A stretch of DNA of 64,000 nt from M3007 sp046329435. GTDB lineage: Bacteria; Bacteroidota; Bacteroidia; Chitinophagales; Saprospiraceae. Positions 27,967-37,326 of this stretch are shown one piece after another; positions within the stretch are counted from its first letter, which is position 1; each line of letters opens with the position of its first letter. The translations under genes and the position numbers were made by a program. Location of the stretch: assembly GCA_046329435.1 (NCBI GenBank), contig JAXLUR010000005.1:248001-312000 (forward strand), written 5' to 3'. The notes beneath the pieces are model-generated. The model did no database searches. It was not told the DNA's origin and worked only from the letters and a program-made list of their open reading frames with translations.

Positions 27967-30900
27967 ATGGACTACAACCCGCGCGACATCGAACAAAAAT
28001 GGCGTACCTGGTGGCAGGAGAACCAGGTGTACAAAGTATTGAACGACAACAGCAAGCCCAAATTTTACCTGCTCAATATGTTCCCCTACCCTTCCGGGGC
28101 CGGCCTGCACGTCGGGCACCCGCTGGGGTACATCGCCTCGGATATCCTGGCCCGCTACAAACGCCTGCGCGGTTTCAACGTACTCAACCCGATGGGCTAC
28201 GACTCTTTCGGGTTGCCTGCCGAACAATACGCCATCCAGACCGGCCAACACCCGGCCATCACCACCGACCAGAATATCGCCACCTTCCGCCGCCAGCTCG
28301 ACAATATCGGTTTTTCCTTCGACTGGAGCCGCGAAGTGCGCACCAGCGACCCGACTTACTACCGCTGGACGCAGTGGATCTTCATGCGCCTGTTCGAACA
28401 TTATTACGACAAAGCCGCTGACAAGGCCCTGCCCGTCAGCCAACTGGTCAGCCATTTCGAACATCACGGCAATGCCGGCGTTCAGGCGGCCTGTGATGAA
28501 GACACGCCCGCTTTCAGCGCTACCGAATGGAAGGCCCTGTCGGAAACGGCGCAGCAAAACCTGCTGCTGAAATACCGCCTGACCTTCCCGGAAGAATCCT
28601 TCGTCAACTGGTGCCCCGCCCTGGGCACCGTGTTGTCCAACGACGAGGTAAAAGACGGCGTGAGCGAGCGCGGCGGCTTCCCCGTGGAGCGCAAACGCAT
28701 GAAACAGTGGGCCATGCGCATCACGGCCTACGCCGACCGCCTGCTGGCCGGCCTCGACACCGTCGACTGGCCCGAGTCGATCAAGGAACAACAACGCAAC
28801 TGGATCGGCCGCTCGCAGGGCGCCTCGGTGCGCTTTGCCGTCGACGGGCATCCGGATGCCGTAATCGAGGTGTTCACAACCCGCCTCGACACTATCTTCG
28901 GCGCCACTTTTATGGTGCTGGCGCCCGAACACGAACTGGTCGGCCAACTGACCACCGATGCACAACGTACTGAAACAGAAGGTTATATACGTTGGGCTGC
29001 TTCCCGTTCCGACATCGAACGCATGGCCGAAACGAAAAAAGTAACCGGCGCCTTTACCGGCGCCTACGCCATCAATCCTTTCAACGGCGAGAAAATACCT
29101 GTTTACATCGCCGACTACGTGCTGGCCGGATACGGCACCGGCGCCGTGATGGCCGTGCCGAGCGGCGACCAGCGCGACTGGAATTTTGCCCAACACTTCA
29201 AACTGCCCATCGTTCCCATCCTCGATGCGCAGCAGAACCTGGAAGAAGCCGCCGATCCCACCAAGGAAGGCTGCTACGTCAATTCCGGGTTTATCAACGG
29301 ATTGAGCTATCAGGAGGCTATGCCCCGCCTGATCGCCTGGTTGCAGGAGAACAACCTGGGCCAGGCCAAGGTGCAGTACAAAATGCGCAATGCCGTATTT
29401 AGCCGCCAGCGCTACTGGGGCGAACCCGTGCCGGCATACTGGAAAGACGGCGTGCCATGCCTGATCGATGACCAAGAACTGCCCTTGCTGTTGCCACAGG
29501 TGGACAAATACCTGCCCACCGAAACGGGCGAGCCGCCGCTGGGTCGCGCCGAAGGCTGGAAATACAAGGGCCAGTACGAATACGAATTGAGCACCATGCC
29601 CGGCTGGGCCGGCTCGTCGTGGTATTTTTACCGCTACATGGACCCCCAAAACGAGCAGGCATTTGCCGGTCAGGACGCCATCCGCTACTGGAAACAGGTC
29701 GATTTTTACATCGGCGGCTCCGAACATGCCACCGGCCATTTGTTGTACAGCCGTTTCTGGAACCATTTTCTGTTCGACCTAGGCCTGGTGCCCGAGCGCG
29801 AATACGCCCGCAAACTGGTCAATCAGGGCATGATCCAGGGCCGTTCAAGTTTTGTGTTCCGCGCCAAAGAGCAGTTTTTCGAGCAATATGTGTGGATCAA
29901 GGTGCTGCAACCCTTCTTTGCAGAAAACGGCCCCATTCAGGTGCCGGCCTCGAATGTGGAAGAAGAGTACAAATACGATTTTGCCTTCGAAAGCAACGAC
30001 CTGGTTATCGAGGTGGTCTCGTACAAACAGACCGACAAGATCGAACGCATCCGCGCCGCCGCCGCTTCCGACGGCAAACGCCTGCTCGTGTTGTACAACG
30101 AAGAACTGGCCGATTCCATCAACGAACCTGAAACGACGGCTGAAAAAATCCGCCGCGCGCTCAACAGCCGCGAACCCTATTTCGTGGCCGACAAACAACC
30201 CCGCTCCGAACAACTGTTCGTTTCTCATGACCTGACGGGCAAATACAGCCCCGACAGCCTCACCAAACTGCATGTCGATATCAGTCTGGTCGACAACGAC
30301 CAGCTCGACATCGAGCGGGCGCGCAAAACCATGCAGTTTGCCGGCGCCAACTTCAAACTCAACGCCGAAGGGCAGTTTACCTGCAGTTCGGAGGTGGAGA
30401 AAATGTCCAAATCCAAGTTCAACGTCGTCAATCCCGACGACATGGTGGAACAGTACGGCGCCGACTGCTTCCGCATGTACGAAATGTTCCTGGGCCCGAT
30501 CGAAGTCGCCAAACCCTGGGACACAAAGGGCATCACCGGCGTTTCGGGTTTTCTGCGCAAATTCTGGGGGCTGTTTTTCGACGAAAAAAGCGGCGCCTTC
30601 CAGCTGAGCGAGGCCGAGCCTGACCGCGACGAATTGCGGATTTTGCACACCGCGATCAAAAAGGTCAGCGACGACATCGAACGCTTCTCGATGAACACCT
30701 GCGTAAGTCATTTCATGATCGCTACCAACGAATTGCGCAGCCTGAAATGCAACAAACGGGCCATTCTCGAACCGCTGGTCGTGCTGATCGCCCCATTTGC
30801 CCCGCACGTGGCCGAAGAACTCTGGCACCGCCTGGGACACAACGATTCGGTATGCGCCGCTCAATGGCCGGCCCTCGACGAAGCCCACCTGGCGAAAGAC

Positions 30901-31086
30901 ACGGTGGTGTACCCCGTTCAGATCAACGGCAAATTGCGCGGCAACGTGGAAGTGCCCGCCGGCACCCCCGCTCCCGAAGTGGAACAAGTGGTACTGGCCC
31001 AGGAGTTCGTTCAGCGCAATCTGGGCGGCGGGGCCGTGAAAAAAATCATCGTTGTGCCAGGGCGGATTGTGAATATTGTGGCGTGA
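27967..31086 (+). CDS. leuS: Leucyl-tRNA synthetase with an extra inserted domain
   Basis: 1039 aa from ATG 27967 (MDYNPRDIEQKWRTWW, the family N-terminus). Charges tRNA-Leu with leucine. Visible are the class I HIGH-type motif (PYPSGAGLHVGHPLGY), the CP1 editing domain (TTRLDTIFGATF, VPSGDQRDWNFA), the tRNA-synthetase core, the KMSKS motif in EVEKMSKSKFNVVNPDD, and the anticodon-binding tail. Related Bacteroidota enzymes are around 920-940 aa. The excess is one insertion, about residues 636-747 (29872-30210), between GMIQGRSSFVFR and LFVSHDL, in the catalytic region before KMSKS. The insert (e.g. YKYDFAFESNDLVIEVVSYK) is open and in frame. Confidence 0.96.
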   Translation: MDYNPRDIEQKWRTWWQENQVYKVLNDNSKPKFYLLNMFPYPSGAGLHVGHPLGYIASDILARYKRLRGFNVLNPMGYDSFGLPAEQYAIQTGQHPAITTDQNIATFRRQLDNIGFSFDWSREVRTSDPTYYRWTQWIFMRLFEHYYDKAADKALPVSQLVSHFEHHGNAGVQAACDEDTPAFSATEWKALSETAQQNLLLKYRLTFPEESFVNWCPALGTVLSNDEVKDGVSERGGFPVERKRMKQWAMRITAYADRLLAGLDTVDWPESIKEQQRNWIGRSQGASVRFAVDGHPDAVIEVFTTRLDTIFGATFMVLAPEHELVGQLTTDAQRTETEGYIRWAASRSDIERMAETKKVTGAFTGAYAINPFNGEKIPVYIADYVLAGYGTGAVMAVPSGDQRDWNFAQHFKLPIVPILDAQQNLEEAADPTKEGCYVNSGFINGLSYQEAMPRLIAWLQENNLGQAKVQYKMRNAVFSRQRYWGEPVPAYWKDGVPCLIDDQELPLLLPQVDKYLPTETGEPPLGRAEGWKYKGQYEYELSTMPGWAGSSWYFYRYMDPQNEQAFAGQDAIRYWKQVDFYIGGSEHATGHLLYSRFWNHFLFDLGLVPEREYARKLVNQGMIQGRSSFVFRAKEQFFEQYVWIKVLQPFFAENGPIQVPASNVEEEYKYDFAFESNDLVIEVVSYKQTDKIERIRAAAASDGKRLLVLYNEELADSINEPETTAEKIRRALNSREPYFVADKQPRSEQLFVSHDLTGKYSPDSLTKLHVDISLVDNDQLDIERARKTMQFAGANFKLNAEGQFTCSSEVEKMSKSKFNVVNPDDMVEQYGADCFRMYEMFLGPIEVAKPWDTKGITGVSGFLRKFWGLFFDEKSGAFQLSEAEPDRDELRILHTAIKKVSDDIERFSMNTCVSHFMIATNELRSLKCNKRAILEPLVVLIAPFAPHVAEELWHRLGHNDSVCAAQWPALDEAHLAKDTVVYPVQINGKLRGNVEVPAGTPAPEVEQVVLAQEFVQRNLGGGAVKKIIVVPGRIVNIVA

Positions 31087-31108
31087 GCCGCCAGCCGGCC
31101 AACCTGTC

Positions 31109-31151
31109 AAGGGGCGCAAAGGGGGGAAGTACCTTTTGCGCCCCCTTTATT
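31109..31151 (+). terminator. Rho-independent terminator after leuS
   Basis: Stem GGGGCGCAAA (31111-31120) with TTTGCGCCCC (31135-31144), extended by GG/CC across one bulged base, followed by CTTTATTT. It starts about 25 bp after the leuS stop. Confidence 0.65.
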
Positions 31152-31201
31152 TCCGGCAGCGCTCGGCGACGAAATTCACTTACCTTTTCTGAAAAAATAC
31201 C

Positions 31202-31759
31202 ATGCACCGTTACCTTCCTGTTCTCCTGCTGCTGCCCTTCTTCGCCTGCAAAGACAAAAAATATTGCGCCTGCTGCGAAAATCCCGGACTTTCTGCCCGC
31301 ATTACACTCAACTACGGCCCTGCACATCCTGACAGCCTCGCCACCGAAGCTTTGATCTATGTGCCCAATATTCTGGTGTACGACGACAGCGGCATCAACG
31401 ACCTCTTCATGGTCTTCAGCAACTTCGCAGTAGTTGAAATCGTCTCTTTTGAAGGTAAAGATTCCAAAGGCAACCGCCTTTTCCTGTTCGAGCATTTTTA
31501 CCCCAGCGACACCCGATATGGCTGGAACGGACTGACGTCCGGCGGAACCCGCTATGAAGGCAGTTTTGACTACACCCTGGTCGCCAAATTGTACGACGGG
31601 CAAGTCAAAACCCTCGAAGGATCTGCCTGCGCCTTCCCTTGTGGCGACAAAGGTTTTCCGAAGTCGCAGGTGGACGGGTGCCAGTTCAACAGTCAGAACA
31701 ACGGCAACGGGGAGTTCGACCCGACGCAGCCGGGGGGAGCGCCGGGGTGTTTTGAATAA
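31202..31759 (+). CDS. Lipoprotein with gliding-motility-type (CHU_C-like) C-terminal region
   Basis: 185 aa. Lipoprotein signal peptide with lipobox FFAC (Cys16), followed by a Cys-rich KDKKYCACCENPG. The body has IYVPNILVYDDSGINDLFMVF, close to the VPNxFxPNGDGxNDxF motif of T9SS type B / gliding motility-associated C-terminal domains, and a KGNRLFLFEHFYP stretch typical of the same fold. As a stand-alone small lipoprotein this is unusual. Function unknown. The next gene starts 9 bp downstream, so the two form an operon. Confidence 0.65.
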   Translation: MHRYLPVLLLLPFFACKDKKYCACCENPGLSARITLNYGPAHPDSLATEALIYVPNILVYDDSGINDLFMVFSNFAVVEIVSFEGKDSKGNRLFLFEHFYPSDTRYGWNGLTSGGTRYEGSFDYTLVAKLYDGQVKTLEGSACAFPCGDKGFPKSQVDGCQFNSQNNGNGEFDPTQPGGAPGCFE

Positions 31760-31768
31760 AAGTCAGGT

Positions 31769-32893
31769 ATGTACATCCGTCTTTTCAACAACTTTCTCCT
31801 GTGCGCTATCCTGCTGATGCCTTGCTGGCTAAGCGGGAAATTGACAGCCCAATCCTTCTCCCCCGGCCAAACCTATTTCGGCGCCAACAGCTATGTCGAG
31901 TACCGGGCCGGCAACCTGCCCATCATCATCAGTGCGCCGCACGGCGGCGATAAAACGCCGGCGGCCATCCCCGACCGCGCTTGCCCCGACGCCGTTACGC
32001 TCAACGACGCCAACACCCAGGCCTTGAGCCGCCAGCTCGACACGGCTATTCAAATGCGCTTCGGATGCTACCCGCACCTGATCATCAATCGCCTGGCCCG
32101 CCGAAAACTCGACGCCAACCGCGACCTGCCCGAGGCTGCCTGCGGCAACCCGCTGGCCGAACAGGCCTGGTACGATTACCACGAATTCATCGATTCGGCC
32201 AAAAACGCCGTCGTGGCCACGTACGGCAGGGGCATTTTTATCGATTTGCACGGCCATGCCCACACGATCCAGCGCCTCGAATTGGGGTATCTGCTCAGCG
32301 GCGCCGAATTGCGCAAACCCGACGACTCGCTCAATTTGCCCGCCTACGTACAGGAAAGCAGCATCCGGCGCCTCGCCGAAAACAATCTGCACCAGTACAA
32401 ACACGCCCAATTGCTGCGCGACTCTTTCGCACTGGGCACCCTGTTGCAGGCCGCCGGCTACCCGTCTGTACCCAGCGCCGCCGACCCGGCTCCGCTGGCC
32501 GGAGAGCCTTATTTCAACGGCGGCTACAATACCTATCGCCACGGCTCCTCACAGGGGGGCGCCATCGAGGCCGTGCAAATCGAGTGTTACTACGCCGGCG
32601 TACGCGATACCTGGGCCAACCGACGCCAGTTTGCCGATACACTGGCCCTAGCGGTGCAGGTTTTTCTGGAAAAACACCTGTTCGACCACGCCTTCATACC
32701 GGATATCAGCGGCGGCGAAACGGTTTGTGAAGACGGTATTTACACCTATTCCGTACCCGCCCTGCCGGGCAACAGCTACCTTTGGATGGCCAGCGGCGGC
32801 GAAATCCTGAGCGGCCAGGGCAGCGCCTCCGTACAGGTGCGCTGGCTCACGCCCGGCAATGGCAGCATCACGGTGATGCGGCTTTGCCCCTGA
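31769..32893 (+). CDS. Exported N-formylglutamate amidohydrolase-like protein with PKD-like tail
   Basis: 374 aa. Signal peptide about 1-28. The central domain has IISAPHGGDKTPAAIPDR, LIINRLARRKLDANRDLPE and FIDLHGHAHTIQRLELGY, matching the His/Asp/Glu zinc-site pattern of the N-formylglutamate amidohydrolase/peptidase superfamily. The last 70 residues (GGETVCEDGIYTYSVP...SYLWMASGGEILSGQGSASV) look like a PKD-like domain. The protein ends just after it without the T9SS sorting domain usually found there. Substrate unknown. Confidence 0.75.
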   Translation: MYIRLFNNFLLCAILLMPCWLSGKLTAQSFSPGQTYFGANSYVEYRAGNLPIIISAPHGGDKTPAAIPDRACPDAVTLNDANTQALSRQLDTAIQMRFGCYPHLIINRLARRKLDANRDLPEAACGNPLAEQAWYDYHEFIDSAKNAVVATYGRGIFIDLHGHAHTIQRLELGYLLSGAELRKPDDSLNLPAYVQESSIRRLAENNLHQYKHAQLLRDSFALGTLLQAAGYPSVPSAADPAPLAGEPYFNGGYNTYRHGSSQGGAIEAVQIECYYAGVRDTWANRRQFADTLALAVQVFLEKHLFDHAFIPDISGGETVCEDGIYTYSVPALPGNSYLWMASGGEILSGQGSASVQVRWLTPGNGSITVMRLCP

Positions 32894-32983
32894 GCAAAGA
32901 AACTTTCCGAATTTTATGCAATACAACCCTTGCAAGCATCCTCCTGCCATACTTTTGGCGGGACTTTTCGCCCGCATTTGCCG

Positions 32984-33574
32984 ATGCTGAAATTATTCCG
33001 CCAAAATCCGCCGGAACACCGGAGTGATGAACATCTGCTGGAACAGTATGTGTCCAGCGGTGATACGCGGCATTTGGGTATGTTGTACGAGCGCTATATG
33101 CCAATGGTGTATGGCGTTTGCCTCAAAATCATGCGCGACCCTGCAAAAGCCGAGGACGCCGTGATGGCGATTTACGAAGAACTGGTTCGCAAGGCCAAAG
33201 ACCACCGGGTCGAATCCTTCCGCGGCTGGCTGTACGTACTGGCGCGCAACCATTGCCTGATGGAATGGCGCAAAAACCAGCGCCGCCCCACCGACCTGCA
33301 CGCCCCGGAAGACATGGTTCGCTACGACGCCGTCGAACCCGGTTTTGAAGTCGAACTGCCCGATGCCGGGCCGGGGCCGGTCCAAAAATGCCTCGACGAA
33401 CTGCCTGAACAACAGCGCAAAAGCGTCGTTTTGTTTTATTATGAAGAAAAATCGTACAAGGAAATATCCGACCTGATTACCGAAGAAGTAGGCAAGGTGC
33501 GCTCCTACATACAAAACGGCCGCCGAAACCTCCGAATTTGCCTCGAAAAACAAGGAATACACGGCATGTCGTGA
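32984..33574 (+). CDS. ECF RNA polymerase sigma factor
   Basis: 196 aa from ATG 32984; an upstream start at 32930 is possible but adds unrelated residues. Region 2 is visible in LGMLYERYMPMVYGVCLKIM and SFRGWLYVLARNHCLMEWRK. Region 4 helix-turn-helix is in LPEQQRKSVVLFYYEEKSYK and EISDLITEEVGKVRSYIQNG. It directs RNA polymerase to a dedicated promoter set. The next gene (33617) encodes its probable membrane partner. Confidence 0.9.
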   Translation: MLKLFRQNPPEHRSDEHLLEQYVSSGDTRHLGMLYERYMPMVYGVCLKIMRDPAKAEDAVMAIYEELVRKAKDHRVESFRGWLYVLARNHCLMEWRKNQRRPTDLHAPEDMVRYDAVEPGFEVELPDAGPGPVQKCLDELPEQQRKSVVLFYYEEKSYKEISDLITEEVGKVRSYIQNGRRNLRICLEKQGIHGMS

Positions 33575-33616
33575 ACTGATTCCGGATTAAAACCCGGCAG
33601 CCCCCGGCAAACCGCC

Positions 33617-34651
33617 ATGACCAACCCGACCACTGCAATGAACCCTACTGTCCGAAAGGACGACGAACGTTTTCTGGAACTGCTGGACCGTTGGATGCAG
33701 GGCAATTTCACCCGCAACGACGAGCAGGAGCTGTATGCCCTCACGGACGCGGACGAGTTTCGCCGTGAAGCCTGGGAAGGGCTGATGGCGCTGCCCGAAG
33801 CGGACCATGCAAGGCGCCTGGGCCTGCTTCGTGAAAAATTGCTGGGCCATAAGCCGCACGGACGGGTCTTTATTTTCCCTCAATGGATGGCTGCCGCGGC
33901 AGCGCTGGCGCTTTTGATCGTCGCGGTGTGGTGGTTCGCGCCCTGGCGCCCGCAGCCCGACCAGCCGATCGCAAGCGTAACGCCCGACAAAGCCACAGAA
34001 ACGCCGCAACCTGCTGCACCCGCTCCCGCAAACGAAGAAAAAAACACCGGCCTTGCCCAAAACACCCCTGCCCCCGAGGCAGAGTACCTGCCCCCTGCCG
34101 TCAATCGGGCAGCAGGCAAACAGGCGCCCGCACAGCCTGACATAGTACAAGACGATCTGGCGATGACGACTGAAACCAGGGCAACATCCGAAGAACAGAT
34201 TTCGCCGGCCGAACTAAGCAGCAAACCTGTTCCAGCAGCATCGGCTCCTGCCGGCGCGCCAGCCTCTCCGCCCGTGGCAACAAGCACCGACAAAGCCAAA
34301 AAGGCCAATCGACAGGAGGCAGACACGTTCAATACCGACACCAGGCCGGATATGTCCGCGGTGCGCAAACTCGACACCGCAAACGAACAACCCGAACCCG
34401 TCAAAGGTTGGGATGAGTTCAGCGAGTATTTGCGGCAAAACGCCCGACTCACCGCCGAAGCGCGCAACAACAATGTTTCAGGTACGGTGAGGCTCCAGTT
34501 TGCCGTCGACAACAACGGCGCCCCCTATAATTTCCAGATCATGAAAAGCCTGGGCTACGGATGCGATCAGGAAGCCATTCGCCTGATCAACGAATGGGAA
34601 TGGACGCCCGGACGGCGGCCGCTCACGGTCGATATCAGGTTTGTGCGCTGA
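33617..34651 (+). CDS. Membrane anti-sigma-like protein with C-terminal TonB domain
   Basis: 344 aa; internal in-frame ATG at residue 8. The N-terminal cytoplasmic part (DDERFLELLDRWMQGNFTRN) has the helical layout of Bacteroidota anti-sigma proteins. One membrane segment follows (FPQWMAAAAALALLIVAVWW, about 88-107), then a long Pro/Ala/Thr-rich periplasmic linker (about 110-250). The C-terminal TonB-like domain reads VSGTVRLQFAVDNNGAPYNF...GCDQEAIRLINEWEWTPGRR. The order suggests a factor that both holds the sigma factor and contacts outer-membrane receptors (inference). It lies 42 bp after the sigma gene and ends 4 bp from crtB, which is convergent. Confidence 0.8.
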   Translation: MTNPTTAMNPTVRKDDERFLELLDRWMQGNFTRNDEQELYALTDADEFRREAWEGLMALPEADHARRLGLLREKLLGHKPHGRVFIFPQWMAAAAALALLIVAVWWFAPWRPQPDQPIASVTPDKATETPQPAAPAPANEEKNTGLAQNTPAPEAEYLPPAVNRAAGKQAPAQPDIVQDDLAMTTETRATSEEQISPAELSSKPVPAASAPAGAPASPPVATSTDKAKKANRQEADTFNTDTRPDMSAVRKLDTANEQPEPVKGWDEFSEYLRQNARLTAEARNNNVSGTVRLQFAVDNNGAPYNFQIMKSLGYGCDQEAIRLINEWEWTPGRRPLTVDIRFVR

Positions 34652-34655
34652 ACGA

Positions 34656-35498
34656 TCACAAGGTATTCAGGCTGTGCCGAAGCGCCGAACTGAACAACAG
34701 GTACACTTTCCGCTTGTCCGATACCCGAAAACGCTGTTGTGCGATTTTTTGAGCAGGAGCGTTTTTGATTTTGGCAAATAACTGCGTGTAATACTTGTAA
34801 GCCAGGTAAACTCCCAGGCGCGCACCGCGCGGCAGGCGCCGGATTCCGTCGAGCGCCGCGTCGAAATCCTCCTTGATATCGGCTTCGATTTCGCGTTTTT
34901 GCTCGTTGTCGAAGTACCGGAAATCAACCTGGGGGAAATAAACCCGTCCGCGATCGTCGTAGTCGCTGCGGATGTCGCGCAGGAAATTGATTTTCTGAAA
35001 AGCGGCGCCCAGGCGGCGGGCGCCATCCTTAAGCGACTGGTATTTTGCTTCATCTCCCTCGCAAAAAACACGCAGGCACATCAGCCCGACCACTTCGGCA
35101 GAGCCGTAGATATACTCGTCGTAGCCAGCCTTGTCGTAGGCAATGTTGTGCAAATCCATTTCCATACTTTTCAAAAATGCCTCGGTGAGTTCAGGCTCGA
35201 TTCCGTACTGATGCACCACCTGCTGATAGGCATTCAGCACCGGATTGAGGCTTATCCCGTCTTCGATAGCCTGCCAGGTGTCACGACGAAAACGTTCGAA
35301 CAGTTCGGCTTTGGGATAATCATGGAAAGTGTCCACAATCTCGTCTGCAAAGCGCACGAATCCGTAAATGCCGCAAATCGGGGCGCGAAAGCGCGGGGAA
35401 AACAGACGAATCCCCAGCGAAAACGAAGTCGAGTAGCGGCGCGTAATCAGGCTGCTGCACTCGAAACAGGTGTTGTTAAACAACGCAAAGTGATTCAT
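34656..35498 (-). CDS. crtB: Phytoene/squalene synthase family (phytoene synthase)
   Basis: 280 aa from ATG 35498. Joins two geranylgeranyl diphosphates to phytoene. The two aspartate-rich motifs are visible: FADEIVDTFHDY near residue 55 and LRDIRSDYDDRGRVYFP near residue 170. RRYSTSFSLGIRLF is the usual N-terminal signature. It is second in an operon with crtI (54 bp gap). Phytoene rather than squalene synthase is inferred from that linkage. Confidence 0.92.
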   Translation of the reverse strand: MNHFALFNNTCFECSSLITRRYSTSFSLGIRLFSPRFRAPICGIYGFVRFADEIVDTFHDYPKAELFERFRRDTWQAIEDGISLNPVLNAYQQVVHQYGIEPELTEAFLKSMEMDLHNIAYDKAGYDEYIYGSAEVVGLMCLRVFCEGDEAKYQSLKDGARRLGAAFQKINFLRDIRSDYDDRGRVYFPQVDFRYFDNEQKREIEADIKEDFDAALDGIRRLPRGARLGVYLAYKYYTQLFAKIKNAPAQKIAQQRFRVSDKRKVYLLFSSALRHSLNTL

Positions 35499-35552
35499 GG
35501 TCTGCAAATTAAGTGATGAAGAAGACGACAATTATTTGAAAAACAGAGCAGA

Positions 35553-37031
35553 TTACCCGGCCAGAGCAAGCGCGACTTCCCGGGCTACAACCTGCCCGCT
35601 GATGATCGCAGGCGGCACACCCGGCCCCGGCACGGTCAGCTGGCCTGTGTAATAGAGGTTGGGAATTTTTTTGTTGCGCAGCTTGGGCTTGAGAAAAGCC
35701 GTTTGCCGAAGCGTATTGGCCAGACCGTAAGCATTGCCTTTAAAAGCATGATAGTCGCGCACAAAATCGCTGTGCGCGTAGGCACGGCGGTACACGACCG
35801 ACTCGCCGATGCGTTCGCCCGTCAGCAGGGAAAGACGTTGCATCACAAGGTTGTAATAATGCTCGCGTATGGCCGGCGTATCCTCCAGCCCGGGAGCTAC
35901 CGGCAACAGGATGAAGAGGTTTTCGCAGCCCTCGGGGGCTACGGTCGGGTCGGTCCTGGAAGGCGCGCTGACGTAGAAGAGGGGGCGTTCGGGCCATTGC
36001 GGGGTCTCGTAGATCTCCCTGGCATGCCGTCCGAAATCTTCATCGAAAAACAGGTTGTGGTGCAAAAGACGGTTGAGCCGCTTGCTGACGCCCACGTAGA
36101 AAATAAGGCAGGAAGGCGCCATAACCCGTGATTTCCAGTACGAAGAAGAATAATTGCGCACTTCGGGAGCAAGCAATTCGGATTCCACGTGGTGATAATC
36201 GGCCGAACCCACCACGGCATCGGCAGGATAAATCGTTCCGTTTTTGGCCACAACGCCGGTCGTGCGACTTTTTTCGGTGCGAATATGAGCCACTTCGGTA
36301 TTCAACACGATTTTTACTCCCAGCGTCTGCGCGAGCTGGGTCATTGCCTCCACAATCCTGTACATGCCGCCCCGCGGGTACCAGGTGCCCAGCGCCAGGT
36401 CGGCGTAATTCATCAGGCTGTACAAGGCCGGCGTTTTTTCGGGTGTAGCGCCGAGAAACAGCACCGGAAATTCCAGTAATTTGATCAACCGTTCGTTGCG
36501 GAAAAGACTCTTGACGTGTTTCGAAAGTGAGGTGAACATCTGAATCCGGAACATGCTGCTGATCACCCGCCAATCGGCGAATTCGAGCAATCCATGACCG
36601 GGTTTGTGCACGAATTCATTCATGCCGACCTGGTATTTGTACGCGGCTTCTTGCAAAAACTTGCGCAACGAAGCTGTGCTGCCTGGCTCCAGTTGCTCGA
36701 ACATCGCTTCCAGTTCGGCCATTCCGGCGGGCACATCCAGGTGATCGCCAGGACCAAAATAAATCCGATACGAAGGATCGAGGCGCTCCAACTGGTAGTA
36801 ATCGGCTGCTTTTCGGCCAAATCGGGCAAAAAACTGGTCGAAAACATCGGGCATCCAATACCACGAGGGCCCCATGTCGAATGTAAAACCCTGTGCCTGG
36901 TATTGTCTCGCACGGCCGCCGGTCTGCTCGTTCTTTTCCAGAATAGTCACCTCAAACCCTTCCGCCGCGAGGTTGCAGGCAGCAGACAACCCGGAAAACC
37001 CGGCCCCGATCACAATTACTTTTTTGGCCAT
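35553..37031 (-). CDS. crtI: Phytoene desaturase
   Basis: 492 aa FAD enzyme that desaturates phytoene toward lycopene or neurosporene. The N-terminal dinucleotide fold is VIGAGFSGLSAACNLAAEG with EKNEQTGGRARQYQAQGFTF. The C-terminal carotenoid-desaturase signature is YYTGQLTVPGPGVPPAIISG. It is first in the crtI-crtB operon. Upstream is a perfect 10 bp inverted repeat (37160-37196) that is a good operator candidate. No cyclase or hydroxylase genes are adjacent. Confidence 0.94.
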   Translation of the reverse strand: MAKKVIVIGAGFSGLSAACNLAAEGFEVTILEKNEQTGGRARQYQAQGFTFDMGPSWYWMPDVFDQFFARFGRKAADYYQLERLDPSYRIYFGPGDHLDVPAGMAELEAMFEQLEPGSTASLRKFLQEAAYKYQVGMNEFVHKPGHGLLEFADWRVISSMFRIQMFTSLSKHVKSLFRNERLIKLLEFPVLFLGATPEKTPALYSLMNYADLALGTWYPRGGMYRIVEAMTQLAQTLGVKIVLNTEVAHIRTEKSRTTGVVAKNGTIYPADAVVGSADYHHVESELLAPEVRNYSSSYWKSRVMAPSCLIFYVGVSKRLNRLLHHNLFFDEDFGRHAREIYETPQWPERPLFYVSAPSRTDPTVAPEGCENLFILLPVAPGLEDTPAIREHYYNLVMQRLSLLTGERIGESVVYRRAYAHSDFVRDYHAFKGNAYGLANTLRQTAFLKPKLRNKKIPNLYYTGQLTVPGPGVPPAIISGQVVAREVALALAG

Positions 37032-37159
37032 AGCGGCAATAAGGTTTAGAATTCGTTTTCTATTGAATCTCGCCGGGCAAAACTTGTCGTTTCATACGGC
37101 CAACAGGTCGTGAAACTGCCCGTCGAACAAAGATGGTTGAAAAAACCAGTCTGCCGTTC

Positions 37160-37196
37160 TTTTGTTTAAGATTTTGACGAATAAAGTTAAACAAAA
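37160..37196. promoter_or_regulatory. Inverted repeat TTTTGTTTAA...TTAAACAAAA between crtI and a sensor kinase gene
   Basis: Perfect 10 bp arms at 37160-37169 and 37187-37196, with 17 bp between. It sits in the 295 bp divergent region and could control both directions. Carotenoid genes in many bacteria are controlled by MerR-type (LitR/CarH) light regulators, but that link is inference. The same arms occur upstream of the DUF4397 gene (20813-20859). Confidence 0.5.
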
Positions 37197-37326
37197 TTGA
37201 GATTCTGGCAAACTCAGGCCCTCCGGGTGCTGATTTTCAAAACTTTGTGTGCGAAAACTTCTCGCCGCTCGTTTTACAAATCTACATTTATTTCCTTTGC
37301 ATCCTGCTGATCAAACCGGCAAGCGC

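Noticed and set aside
32749..32960. Possible frameshift cutting off a T9SS domain after the PKD-like tail of the amidohydrolase-like gene
   Set aside because: The downstream frames show no sorting-domain motif before the sigma factor gene begins, so the short end is probably genuine.
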